Assembly: GCA_023634235.1 (NCBI GenBank)
Contig: JAMKCF010000019.1
Coordinates: 1,054,001 to 1,118,000 of the forward strand
Length of the DNA stretch: 64,000 nucleotides
DNA from: Pisaster brevispinus
Lineage: Eukaryota; Echinodermata; Asteroidea; Forcipulatida; Asteriidae
Direction: 5' to 3'
Below, in pieces: positions 23,976-34,129 of this stretch. The notes under the pieces are model-generated. The model had not been told where the DNA came from. It worked only from the letters and a program-made list of their open reading frames with translations, and made no database searches. The position numbers were made by a program, and so were the translations under genes. The number at the start of each line of letters is the position of its first letter. Position 1 is the first letter of the stretch.

Positions 23976-25085
23976 AACAACCATCCGGCGCCTGTTGTGA
24001 GACACCACGAAAACCAAAACATATCTTAATCAAATGAAATTCAAACTCTTCAACTATAACAGTATACAGGATTATGCCTTTAATTGAGTTCATGATTTTG
24101 TGTCCGTTTTTTTCTTGACAGTCAAACTGAATTGTGCCTAGCATCTGTTTAAAGCAAAAGGAAATGCTTATTTTTAATAATAAAGTATTTAACAACTCAA
24201 TAAACAGCATGGGTTTTTAGGCTCAATGTAACCATATAAATAGTTCTAAACATTAAAGGTCATTCTTTAAATAATGTAATTTGACATATCAAGTGTAATT
24301 GCATACGCTTGCCCTCTGACAATATGCCATTTATGTCATTTGGTTTACATATTCGTTTACACAGCAGCAAGTGGCTTTATTTAAAGGTATTCACTATTCA
24401 AATATTGGATGCACACAGGAGCACAATATAGCAGAATATAACCTTGAGGTAAAATGGAATAGTCCAGATTTCAACGAGTTATTCCCTCCTGTGTATAAAT
24501 AAAATGCGCCCTATTTTTGTTTTATATACATGTACTTCAAAGTACCTCAAACATAGATCATTGTCACTTGATGTTTTTCGTATATGATTCATAATTTATT
24601 TCAACAACAGTTTTGAACAACTTATAATTTACTTGAACAATACAGTATTAAACGGCTGATACAGAGATAGCTGGAGCTGTTTAAGACCAGTTGGCTAAAG
24701 CGCGTACAGCGTTCATAGCCATAGGCCTGTTGATGCATAAGCTTTACACTGAAAAGCGCATACCGCCACTATTGCAAAACGCAATCAGTATATACAGTGC
24801 TCAATGCAAAATATATTTACCAAAGCATTTGAAGTGTCCTATATTTATCAATGTAGGACTCCTATATTAAAGATTGAAATGTCAGAAGAGTATACATGGT
24901 AAAATAAAGTATGACACATAAAGCATGAACCACCAATCAAATGACAAGGTTCTGTAAGTGCAGTATAAATAAAAGTTATCTGTGTGAGAAAATAGAATAA
25001 CAATTGCAGCTGCTACACACAGCTTATCAACCTTATAAACTGTGGTAGAAATGCAAAATAATGTTGATGGCCTCACGTTTGGACC
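23976..25085. other. Intergenic, nothing recognised
   Basis: AT-rich sequence with frames under 80 aa and no repeat recognised. Confidence 0.4.
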
Positions 25086-25120
25086 CTAGCAGAGAGAGTC
25101 TTTGAGAAAGACTCTGCTAG
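25086..25120. repeat. Strong stem-loop
   Basis: CTAGCAGAG followed by AGTCTTT pairs with AAAGACT followed by CTGCTAG around a GAG loop, with a four-base bulge on the left arm. Could be a MITE remnant or a structured end; no poly-U tract or gene end is attached. Confidence 0.6.
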
Positions 25121-25299
25121 GATCACCCTGAACTTAAGGTATGCTGCATGCAAAACAGGGACCAAATTTCCATTTAACTTTCCAGACAACCAGATCTCTT
25201 AAAGGTTTTGTATACATTCATTAGAAAGAGTTTCTCGTATCTCTACGCTACTGGTAAAGAAAAGAAGAAAAACAATTATAAGATGGGTTTGTACATAGG

Positions 25300-25400
25300 T
25301 TAAAGAGGGGCCAAGAGGTCAAATTGAGCTTTGTGGTGAACTCATTTTCCAATAGATAGAGTCCTCATGAAGGTGGGGAAAGAACTAAAGCCTTTGGCTC
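25300..25400. repeat. Fragment related to the MITE arm at 29221-29727
   Basis: The text from TTAAAGAGG through TTCCAATAGATAGAGTCCTC and ATGAAGGTGGGGAAA resembles the right arm of the 29221-29727 element when that is read in reverse. Only one arm is seen. Confidence 0.45.
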
Positions 25401-25934
25401 GGTCCTTTATCGCTTGGCCACAACCCTGAAGATTTTAAACAGCCATTTAAGACCTGGTCACCACCCTTTGATTCCCTTATTTTAAAACACATAAGTAGAT
25501 CCTTATCACTTTGATTGGAGTATTGTAGGTTATGCAGCATTCAAACCATAACAGGGCCTCATCTTGAACAGTATACTTTCGTTCCACTGTATCATTCTTC
25601 CCATCCTTTTAGACAATTGTATGCTAGGACCACATGCACCATTCACAGCAGTACAAAATGCCAGCTAAGTGCACGCCACAATCAAATCTTGCACAGTTTG
25701 TTTCTTTTTATAATGATATCTTTCCAAGCAAATGACAAAGATCATACAATGGAGAGAGTATTTTCACTGGTTGAAAGATGGCATATATGTTTCATTCTAC
25801 TTGGCTTCGTCTCAACGAAAGGAACATTTCATATTTCAACCCATGGGATGTTGTCACTCATAAACATTCATTATTTGTGTACTACTGGATGTGTCTGTTG
25901 CCACCATAGAGTTGTGTAATAGAACAGTGGAGTG

Positions 25935-26300
25935 TTGTGGCCGAGCGATCCAGTGCACCGGACTCGAGCTCTGGTGTGTCTAAAACAGCACAGTGTGAGT
26001 TCGGGTTTCGGTCTTGACACTTGTGTTCTTGCGCAAGACACTTATGTCCTTGCGCAAGACACTTGTGTGTTTGCGCAAGACACTGAACCATTATTGCACT
26101 GTCCTTCATCAGATGGGACATAAAGCCGTAGGTCCTGTGTGTTGCACATAAAAGAACACAGTATACTTATCGTTAAGAAAAGGGGTTCGCCCTGATGTTT
26201 CTGGCATGGTTGGCAATTCCATGCGCACAACCAACCCTGCCCATGTGACCCCTGAGAAGAGGGTGTTGGTGCAGTACCCATCAAGACAAGACAAGACAGA
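25935..26300 (+). repeat. tRNA-derived SINE with (ACAAG)n end
   Basis: A box GTGGCCGAGCGATCC, then CCGGACTCGAGCTCTGGTG and a decayed B box (GAGTTCGGGTTTCGG). The body includes three ~22-bp tandem copies of CTTGCGCAAGACACTT (26025-26085), the block ATGGGACATAAAGCCGTAGG and a GACAAGACAAGACA end. Confidence 0.65.
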
Positions 26301-26625
26301 AACTGGAAGGAACACTGACTCTATCACACACTGTTCGTAATTGAACTGTCTCGCCATGGTCGCCAATGGGAAAATTGCATACCAGTGTCAATTTAGAAAC
26401 ATTTTCAGTGCCAACCTATGCATGACATGTGTTACCATTCTCTCAATGGGTATAGAGTGCTTCTTGTCCAATCATGGTAGGCCCCTACATGGTTTTTACA
26501 ACCTCTACTTCTCATACATAACTCTATGGCTGCTAGTAATTGCCTCCAAGTCTGACTGTGGACAACATTTGATGATATCGGTGTTTACTCAGTGATAACT
26601 CTATCTATGGGTCACTCGGCGTTAC

Positions 26626-26684
26626 TCAGCTATCCTCCTCTGTCCTCTCACTGCTAGAGCCCGACTCAAGTGAACGTCTTCGTT
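26626..26684 (-). CDS. DCAF6: DCAF6 terminal exon
   Basis: On minus, the acceptor CAG precedes 26684 and the frame ends at TGA (26626-26628). Joined to the G left by the previous exon it reads [23 protein letters not shown], an acidic serine-rich end like that of known DCAF6 proteins. Phases match. Confidence 0.82.
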
Positions 26685-29600
26685 CTGAAATCAAGTCAAC
26701 AGTAACAATAAAAATCACAAAAGGGAACAAACACAACAACAATCCCAACAATTACAGCTTCTCTTCAGATGTCCATGTTCTAATAGTTCGTTCGCCTCTT
26801 ACAGAAAGGAACAAAAGGCACAGGAATCATACAGTCAATCTCACTCCCACTATGGGGATTATTGTCTAATCCCATTGACTAATCCAAAATTCCAGACCTA
26901 TGTTCTTTTATCTGACAAACAAGGTCTTCAACAGCTGCCATAGTTGTTTCCATTATTCTCAGCACCAATTTGAGTGTGATATTCTTGTGGATTATTGGCT
27001 GTGGCTCATGGCCAGGGAACAGCCAGGTCACAATGACCAAAAAGGGTTGCTGTGCAAGTTTTCTCAAAAGAGATCTGTAAAACACAGTGCCAAAGTCCAC
27101 CACTTTTGTTGTCCTTACAATTCGCTCTGTCAAACTTTTGTTTTTACGATCGGTATTTTCACCAAAACAAATTTTGGGTTGGTGGTACCAAAATCCTTTG
27201 GGAAAAGCCGGAGCAAACTTGTCAAGAGAGGGCCAAAGTGTTTTTCTTCTCAGCCTCAGCTTGGTTTAGTTACAATGATATGAAACGTCATGGCTAAATG
27301 AAAAAGGTATTTTTGTATAATACCTACCAGCCCTGAGATGGTTGATGAGTGAAGCTAGCATTCTCAGCATAAACGACGGTGGTACAGTGATGGTATGTCT
27401 AGTCTCATCCAACATGAACTCATATTGATTCTCATAACCTGTGATGAGAGAGGAAACACAACAGGATTCAAGCCATGTGCCCCAAGGCCCACTTGCCCAC
27501 AGGCAACCTCCATCCTCCACTAACCTCTAATCTATGCTCACTCAACACCAACATCTTTGAACTTGCATAAAGATTGGTACACCTTGCCCAGTAATATTTT
27601 AAGCATTTTTTTGTTGGCCTTCAGTCATCAATCCCTCTGCAATCAGACAACTTCCTGAAGAGGATTTGTAAGGGTTGGGGTTTTAACAGACTGATGCTGC
27701 ACTGAGTCAGCGGTCAAGTCTCAGAACCAACAGTTAATCAAACTCAGCTCCCACCCCCAACAGCCTTGCGAGGCCAAATGTTCCCACACCATATATAGCT
27801 CCATTAGTCATCCAGGGGTCCTATCACAAGTTGTGACCTTCAGGTCAAAGGTTCTGGCATAAACTATATGGTTGTGCAACAATGACGCTTATTTTCCTAA
27901 ACATTTACATGTAAATGGAACTTATGACTTCAGGTGAACTGTTTCTACTGATTCAAAAGGGAACTATATGTACCAAGCTGGTCTGTAAATGACGTATGAT
28001 GAGCTGGTCTGTAGTACACTAGTTTTTTTTCTTAATGCTTTAGAAATTGGCTGGCTTTCAGCCAAAAGTCATTATCAGCAAAGCCATTGTCAAATAAAGC
28101 AGGTAGGAACAATTCAATAACAAGATTTATCATGGAGAACCGGGTGTTTTAGTCAAAATTGACGAGCGTGATAAGTGCTTAGTGTTTAAGGGAGGTCTTC
28201 TGTGCATTTTTGACGCGTCAGAGCAAAAATGTTGTACCTCGATTTTAAAAAATGGCCCGTGAAAAATTGTTGTATCTCAGCATGTACTTCTTTTGTGTGT
28301 ATATCCGTGCTATTTTAAGCGAGATACAACATTTGATAGTCTCAAGCTTGCGTCTAATGTAAGTGCTATTCTAGGAGATACAACGTTCTTGCACTGACCC
28401 ACCGATCTGTTCCTGAGGCCATTGACTGCTGTTGTGGAGTAGGGAGGTGACAAATCCATTCCCTACACTGTCTATATACATACCTCAGCTGCATTGTCCG
28501 GCAAGTGAGCTATCTCTGCAGTAGGTGACCATAACTTGACAACATAGTCTATACCACTGGTTGCCAGTACTACATGTATACAGATCGACAAAATGGAAAT
28601 ACATCTAGTCAATGCAACGATGATCGGCATCATATCTGGATTGGCAATCTAGGCTCTGGCTATGGATTATATATTCCAAAAGCTTATTCTTTAACATCGC
28701 ATAACAGTCACATCTTATCTACCAGTAACTGACGTTGGTTCATTTCACCTTGACCTAAAACATATCGTGGCCGAGCGCTCGAGTAAACCAGGCAGTCTAG
28801 TGCACCTGACTCAAGTTCTCGTGGCTTAAATCATCAGGGTATGGGTTCAAATCCTGGTCATGACATATCATCCCAGTGGCTATATTCTAGGTGGCTTATA
28901 CACCAACATGTCACCAACATGTCTCCCACTATCAATTTTTTTACCAAAATGTGAAAATAATCGGGAAAAAAAACAAAAAAAACCCAGATTCTCAGGTATG
29001 TACTTCAACGTATCAATGTCTACAGCAACTATGCACAACACAAATTTTGTGCTGAAGTCAATGGTCTGGTTCCTGACTCATTTGAAAATAACAAACACAT
29101 CCTACAAAAGGGCACCACACTTTCCTCAGGAAAAATTAGAATCCACATGCACAAGGTGGGAAATTTCTGTCTCCCCTTTTTGTTTCTTTTGAACAACTTG
29201 TACTTTTTCTACCATAAGGTTTTAAAGGAGTGCTCCAAAGTCCAATTCAGTGTTGTGATCCACTCAGTCTCCAATAGATAACTGTCCTTATGAAAATGGG
29301 AAAGTGTCTAACCTCATGTTAAAATGCAACTGTTTTTGAAACCCTCTAAGTGCAATTTGTTGTCAAGATCCAAAAATGTTCCATGACATCACATTTCAAA
29401 CATACGGTCTGTACATTTTTGTTCAGGGATTTTTGCAGTTAATTCCTGAATTATGTTGATACTCATATCAAAACGGCATCAAATTCCAGCTTATGACTGC
29501 CTGAACTTCCTCTTTGGAATGTACAAATCAATTTGTATTTTTCTGTCCGATTTACGTCATGTTTCAAAATTTGCTCTGAAAGAGTAAACAAATAAAAATG

Positions 29601-31268
29601 AAATTTTACATCATTTTAACATGAGGTTAAAAACTTATTCCCCCCCCCCCCAGTTTCATGATGACTCTTTCTATTGGGAAATGAGTGCATCACAAAACAT
29701 AACTTGACATTGGAGCACCTCTTTAAACTGTACAAAACAAACAAGCATCAGGCAGGCCATTCACTCACAATGGTCGAACGGGTAAGGCTGTACGCAATTA
29801 ACAACGTGTTTGTCGCCCTCGAGCAGCATGACCAGCTCAGCTGTGTGACGATCCCAGATAAAGATGTGGCCACAATCAGTGGTCACTCAGCATGTGGCCA
29901 CTCAGCTCGTAGTCACTGCCCAAGAAGTTAGCTTGCTTGATCTATTTGGTAGACAATGATTGGGGAGTATTAGTGTTTACCTACATGTCACAACTGAGCG
30001 GTCTTGTTCACTGGACCAAAGCTCTGGTGTTGTCAGCAGCAGAGTGTGGGTTTGAATCCCGGTCATGACTCTAATTGTACCCATGCGCAAGGCACTTAAC
30101 CACAACTGCACACCAGTCAGGCTCCTAGTGGATGATGATACCCATGTCTACATCCTTACAGACTGTGGAAGGAGGGTAACCCTGTTTCAGCCCCAGGAGT
30201 AGGTGGCAACGTGCCCTTGGGGACAGTTGATGAAAGTGCGCTGAGGGCCACGCAAGGGGTTCAATAGACATAATGTGGACATAACATACCGACAAGGCTG
30301 TACTCTAACATTAATTATTATTATTATTATTAGCCAACATTTATATAAGCGCCTCTCCCAAGGATGAAAGCACTACCATAGTTATGCCAGTAACTCACCA
30401 TACATGTAGTTATATCAGTAACTCACCATAGTTTTGTCAGTAACTCACCATAGTTATGTCAGTAACTCACCATAGTTATGTCAGTAACTCATCATAGTTG
30501 TCAGTAACTCACAATAGTTATGTCAGTAACTCACCATAGTTTTGTCAGTAACTCACCATAGTTATGTCAGTAACTCACCATAGTTTTGTCAGTTACTCAC
30601 CATAGTTTTGTCAGTAACTCAGCTTAGTTATATGTCAGTAACTCACCATAGTTATGTCAGTAACTCACCATAGTTTTGTCAGTTACTCACCATAGTTTTG
30701 TCAGTAACTCACCATAGTTATGTCAGTAGCTCATCATAGTTGTGTCAGTAACTCACAGTTATGTCAGTAACTCACCATAGTTTTGTCAGTAACTCACCAT
30801 AGTTATGTCAGTAACTCACCATAGTTATGTCAGTAACTCATCACAATAGTTTTGTCAGTTACTCACCATAGTTTTGTCAGTAACTCAGCTTAGTTATGTC
30901 AGTAACTCACCATAGTTATGTCAGTAACTCACCGTAGTTTTGTCAGTTACTCACCATAGTTTTGTCAGTAACTCAGCTTAGTTATGTCAGTAACTCACCA
31001 AAGTTATGTCAGTAACATCACCATAGTTTTGTCAGTTACTCACCATAGTTTTGTCAGTAACTCAGCTATGTCAGTAACTCAACATAGTTATGTCAGTAAC
31101 TCACCTTAGTTCTGCAGTTCCTATGTCCTTTATAGACCATCTTGAACTCAGGTTTCATGACGTTACTCAATTGTAACTCCTCTTTCTCCTTGGCTTCTCG
31201 CTTAGCCCGGATCAGCTCTCGGAATCGAAACTCACTCACGCTCGGTGGGCGGGCCTCGAAACCTCTTC
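26626..31268 (-). CDS. DCAF6: DCAF6 (NRIP-like) WD40 protein, last five exons
   Basis: DDB1- and CUL4-associated factor 6, a WD40 substrate adaptor of CUL4-DDB1 ubiquitin ligases, also known as a nuclear receptor coactivator (family knowledge). Exons, 5' to 3' on minus: 31105-31268, 29769-29941, 28484-28569, 27328-27438 (or from 27430) and 26626-26684. They encode the end of the long linker ([14 protein letters not shown]), the last WD repeats ([19 protein letters not shown], then [18 protein letters not shown]) and the DCAF6-specific tail [20 protein letters not shown] plus an acidic end [12 protein letters not shown]. That tail separates it from DCAF8. Earlier exons were not found and may lie beyond 31268, through or past the satellite. 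Exon 29769-29941 is frame-broken, so the gene may be non-functional or misassembled. It is transcribed towards the photolyase gene. Confidence 0.9.
26879..27268 (-). other. Open frame of unknown origin in the last DCAF6 intron
   Basis: About 129 codons are open on minus from just after a TAA to TAG at 26879. It includes [18 protein letters not shown] and [21 protein letters not shown] do not recognise it. The opposite strand is also open for 127 codons (26900-27283). It is probably a remnant of a mobile-element coding region, but no domain was identified. Confidence 0.3.
27328..27438 (-). CDS. DCAF6: DCAF6 exon with [16 protein letters not shown] motif
   Basis: Donor CTG|GTAGGT lies below 27328. 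The body reads [20 protein letters not shown] then [13 protein letters not shown], highly typical of DCAF6. The best acceptor (CATCACAG, exon from 27438) would start VMRIN, like the family, but that frame runs into a 2-nt mismatch before EFMLDE. Acceptor ATGAG (exon from 27430) keeps the frame. The true border is undecided. Confidence 0.88.
28484..28569 (-). CDS. DCAF6: DCAF6 exon, last WD40 repeat
   Basis: Acceptor ATGTAG before 28569 and donor GAG|GTATGT below 28484; 86 nt. With the T carried from the previous exon it reads [20 protein letters not shown] and AHLPDNAAE. The ATSGIDY...KLWSP block is the DCAF6/DCAF8 WD signature. Open, phases match. Confidence 0.92.
28765..28868 (+). repeat. 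tRNA-derived SINE in DCAF6 intron
   Basis: CGTGGCCGAGCGCTCGAG as A box, CACCTGACTCAAGTTCTCGT, then B box GGGTTCAAATCCTGGTCATG. Same family as the copies at 8995 and 25935, truncated at the 3' side. An extra AAACCAGGCAGTCTAG lies in the A-box region. Confidence 0.65.
29221..29727. mobile_element. MITE with ~105-bp inverted arms
   Basis: The left arm (29221-29326, beginning TTTAAAGGAGTGCTCCAAAG) and the reverse complement of the right arm (about 29605-29727) share AATAG, TCATGAAA and AACCTCATGTTAAAATG blocks in the same order, imperfectly. The right arm carries a run of about 12 C. Core ~280 bp, no ORF. It lies about 40 nt from a DCAF6 exon. Confidence 0.65.
29769..29941 (-). pseudogene. DCAF6: DCAF6 exon, frame-broken WD40 repeat
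   Basis: Acceptor CCAAATAG before 29941; donor CATT|GTGAGTGA below 29769. It opens [15 protein letters not shown], then meets a stop, and the conserved frame resumes one base off as [20 protein letters not shown] then [17 protein letters not shown]. Between the two lie imperfect copies of CTGAGTGGCCACATG and CTGAGTGACCACTGA in tandem (29875-29905), where the family has only SGSDCG. The exon is 173 nt; the neighbouring phases need a length of one more than a multiple of three. Either an allele-level lesion, a pseudogene or an assembly error. Confidence 0.88.
29990..30265 (+). repeat. tRNA-derived SINE
   Basis: GAGCGGTCTTGTTCACTGG, AAAGCTCTGGTGTTGTCAGC, B box GGGTTTGAATCCCGGTCATG, GCGCAAGGCACTTAACCA, and a body with CCCCAGGAGTAGGTGGCAAC. 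The minus-strand copy at 40240-40565 shares the whole layout, which confirms a repeat family. Confidence 0.7.
30311..30334. repeat. (ATT)n microsatellite
   Basis: A run of about seven ATT triplets just before the 22-bp array. Confidence 0.85.
30377..31104. repeat. 22-bp minisatellite, ~33 units, each carrying a 5' splice-site-like motif on minus
   Basis: Plus-strand unit ATGTCAGTAACTCACCATAG plus TT, alternating with a TTTTG variant. By hand count 33 units, of which about 24 keep ACTCAC, which is GTGAGT on the DCAF6 strand. The array starts exactly at the donor of DCAF6 exon 31105-31268: AAG|GTGAGTTACTGACAT is itself the first unit. It occupies the start of that intron. Confidence 0.93.
31105..31268 (-). 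CDS. DCAF6: DCAF6 exon, linker before the last WD repeats
   Basis: Minus frame reads [51 protein letters not shown] and stops at donor AAG|GTGAGT below 31105. The charged helix followed by KMVYKGHRN is as in DCAF6. At the 5' side, acceptor TTGCAG would start at 31275 but puts a TGA in frame; acceptor ATGAG (exon from 31268) avoids it. The 5' border is therefore uncertain. Confidence 0.82.
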
Positions 31269-31357
31269 CTCATAACTGCAAATAACAGTTTGTAAATCTT
31301 GTCAGAGGCAGGCACAACCATCTTCCTTACTATTGATCATCATTTCAACTGATGATG

Positions 31358-31490
31358 TGACACATGACTCATGTTTACAACAGAGACCACTGGGTCAAAG
31401 GTTATAGCAGGCACAAAGTGTTGTGTCATGACTCGTGTTTACAAAAGGGATTGCTGGGTCCGAGGTTAGCAGGCATAAAAAGTTGTATCA
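31358..31490. repeat. Tandem duplication, ~67-bp unit, 2 copies
   Basis: CATGACTCATGTTTACAACA...AGCAGGCACAAAGTGTTGT is followed by a diverged copy, CATGACTCGTGTTTACAAAA...AGCAGGCATAAAAAGTTGT. A SINE A-box piece (ATCGAGTGGTCTAGTGCG) follows at about 31493. Confidence 0.7.
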
Positions 31491-31957
31491 TAATCGAGTG
31501 GTCTAGTGCGTCGGACTTTGCAAGCTCTAGTTTCTAAGGGAGCGTTACAAAAGTGGGACATGTCATAGGCGCAAAGTAATATGTTCCCGTAGTCATATCA
31601 CTGCACTGCAAGAACCTGTGCTAGACTGTGACATTGTGTCAACCTAGGGGTACATTCACAAGGGAGAGTTACGCATATTTTGAAAGCTGGAATTCTGCCT
31701 CTGTGTGTGGCATATCGTGTAATACCTAATTCCGGGCCTTAGAAACTATTGTCGCAAGGAAGGTATTATTTTGCATTCAGAGACCATTGTATTTCACTGT
31801 ATTTCGGCTCAATGGAGGTCCAGACCAAGCAGACCAAGATTCCAGCAATGGTTCCCGCCATGGAACAAATTTGTGTCCGAGGTTTTGCTATTCACGGTAA
31901 TAGAACATCGTATTTTTCTGACAGAGAATTAAAAAACAACTAATCCTGTCCTTCAAA

Positions 31958-33056
31958 GGGTACATTCAGACGTGTAGTTAAACTAAGCCTTAATCCAAAA
32001 GTGTTAGAATAACCCTCCGTTTAATGCAAAAAACCCGTCCTCGAGGGTCAATTTGACCAACAAAGTGGGCTCTTTAGACTGAACAAAAAAAAGGTGGACT
32101 AGCGCAGTGTAGCCCAAGATTGACGACCTACCTCCCGCTGCGAGGCCCAGTAATCTATGGTTGGAATGCAACTGACCTGCCACTTCCAGTCTATTTCACT
32201 CTGTGTGACCCCGACCGGGCAGAAAAGGTGACATCATCCTGATGTTTATCATTTGCATGCATGTGTGCGTGTGTGTGTGAGTTCGCCTCCATTTTTATGT
32301 ATGTTTTATGTGCATTGCTCGCTGGTCGCCTTATTTTCAGTAATCGTTGTGGTTTATTTATTTTTTGCTCGTCGCCATTTCCCGTTTTTGTACAATGACC
32401 TGCCAGTCTCAGCAAGAAAACCAGCGAAGGTCAAACTGGATGGGCCGTGAGATATTTGCTCTTATGAATATTTTAGGCAACGAGGAGTACCGCCATGCAA
32501 ACGACGACCCTTTCTCCAAAAAGAAGAAAATAATGGAGCGAATTTCAAGTCGCTTAGCCGAATTGGAATACAACAGATCGGTAACGCAAATAACCAATAA
32601 ACTAAAACAACTAAAGACGAAATACAAACAGTTCGAACAATTCTACTATTCTTGCGTCTCTCCGCTGCCTTTCCTTCATCACATCCCCGCCGCGGTATCC
32701 TTCGTCGGAAAAACTCTGAGCAAACGGCAGTAAAAAAAAAATAATTGAAAGGAGTTCGAGCAAGTTCTCATTTACAGGCGCCTTTTTTTTTACGTTGTTG
32801 TTGTCTGCATAGCAGCCTGGCATCATAAATAAAACCCAGCAAAGTACGCATGCGCAATCTGATGGACCGGAACCAGCAGTCGGTAAGGATCAACAAAGCA
32901 TGACCAAGTAATCAACCTCAAGGCTCAGTTTAGTCCGCTGGACTAGAATAAACTTATGTGAGAACGCAAGCCCAATTTGGATTAAGTCATGTTATCTTGT
33001 GGACACCCACGATGGTCGGTTTAAGGGTAAATTTAACCCCACGTCTGAACGTACCC
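31958..33056 (+). mobile_element. Harbinger-like element with Myb/SANT ORF only
   Basis: Left end GGGTACATTCAGACGTGTAG and the reverse complement of the right end, GGGTACGTTCAGACGTGGGG, are inverted repeats that continue less perfectly for about 38 bp. Length 1099 bp. The only substantial ORF (32395-32733) encodes a Myb/SANT-like domain, the accessory protein of PIF/Harbinger transposons; no DDE nuclease is present. No clean 3-bp target duplication is visible, so the superfamily call rests mainly on the ORF. Confidence 0.6.
32395..32733 (+). CDS. Myb/SANT-like DNA-binding protein, transposon accessory ORF
   Basis: 112 aa from ATG 32395 to TAA 32731-32733. Pattern: a first helix around NWMGREIFALMNILGNEEY, a basic KKKKIMERISSRLAELEY helix, then NRSVTQITNKLKQLKTKYKQ, the trihelix arrangement (conserved tryptophan, hydrophobic helix core, QxxNKxKxLKxKY) of the Myb/SANT-like family. 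In Harbinger transposons such a protein binds element ends and brings the nuclease to the nucleus (family knowledge). The domain begins about 15 residues after the chosen Met, which suits this start. The sequence after about residue 92 looks unrelated, so a splice before the stop is possible. Whether it is expressed is unknown. Confidence 0.7.
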   Translation: MTCQSQQENQRRSNWMGREIFALMNILGNEEYRHANDDPFSKKKKIMERISSRLAELEYNRSVTQITNKLKQLKTKYKQFEQFYYSCVSPLPFLHHIPAAVSFVGKTLSKRQ

Positions 33057-34120
33057 GAAGCGGTAGGTGTTGGGCCTGATAATAAGGACCAGCTAATTGT
33101 AAACAATTGAGAAACAGCTTTATTTTATTCCCCTACCACCGATTTTCAAGTAAATAGAGACAGTGTGTTGATTTGCACACAAAAAACTAAACAACAAGAA
33201 CAATTTTTTTTAATAAAGACAACTGTCTTGGTTGAAAAAATGGGCAATGAAAAGTATAGTGTGGTAGTTTATTGCTGCACAGCGGTTCGGGTTGGATCGA
33301 TCTCTTTCCCATTTCAAGTTGTGATCATTGATGTATGCCAGACTGCAGGACAGTGTTTTGATGAACGCAATTGCAATAAGCGATGTGCCATGTGCGATGT
33401 GCCATTCTTGACGGCGCAAACTGCATTTGCTTTCTTGAAATTTGCACATAAGTTGCAGTTTCACTCATATGTACAGCATGTACAGTACATAGAGTGAGCT
33501 AGTTGCGGTGTAGCAATGATGTGAATGAAACGGCACACGCTCTCCCAGCAGGATTTCATTGGACAATTTGTCCATGTATGATACATTTTGCTTGTAATCA
33601 AAGTGCACGTTTTCTAACGGTCTTGATGAGCCAAAATGATGCTCGAGACCAAGAAAGTGAGGTCCGACACATAAGACCAAGACCGGGATGTCCAAGACTA
33701 TGCATGATTGAGACCAAGACCAGAATAATCTGATGGTTGGTTGAGCATTCAGCATTCAAGTAATTGTAGCAAAATTAATCACAATTTATGTTTCAATCGT
33801 AATGTATAATTCAACACATAAAAATGCTAAAGCAGGTTGGAAAAGGCCTCATTTGCCAGTTGCATGCACACATGTGGTCTCCCCATGTACCCCCCCCCCC
33901 CATATATGTCCAGTGCCCACCCAGCCCCAAGGTGCCCTTCCCACAAATAAAAATTGCGATAGTTCTCACAAAAATAAACAGAAAATGAAGACATCATTTT
34001 TTTTTCATAAATCTGTATAATCAAAATGTAGTGAACGATCACAATTGGGATTGCTAACGCGGACACAAAATGCCATAAGATTATGGAGGCCACCTTCAGC
34101 ATCCCCCTTCAAAATTAAAA
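33057..34120. other. Non-coding, nothing recognised
   Basis: Frames up to 110 aa (33165-33497) without similarity known to me. A short poly-C run lies near 33890. Confidence 0.4.
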
Positions 34121-34129
34121 GCATGTGGC

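Noticed and set aside
25515..25919. 134-aa plus ORF as a gene
   Set aside because: Composition looks random, no domain recognised, and it runs up to a SINE.
30377..31104. CRISPR-like array
   Set aside because: Units are contiguous without unique spacers and the setting is an animal intron; it is a minisatellite.
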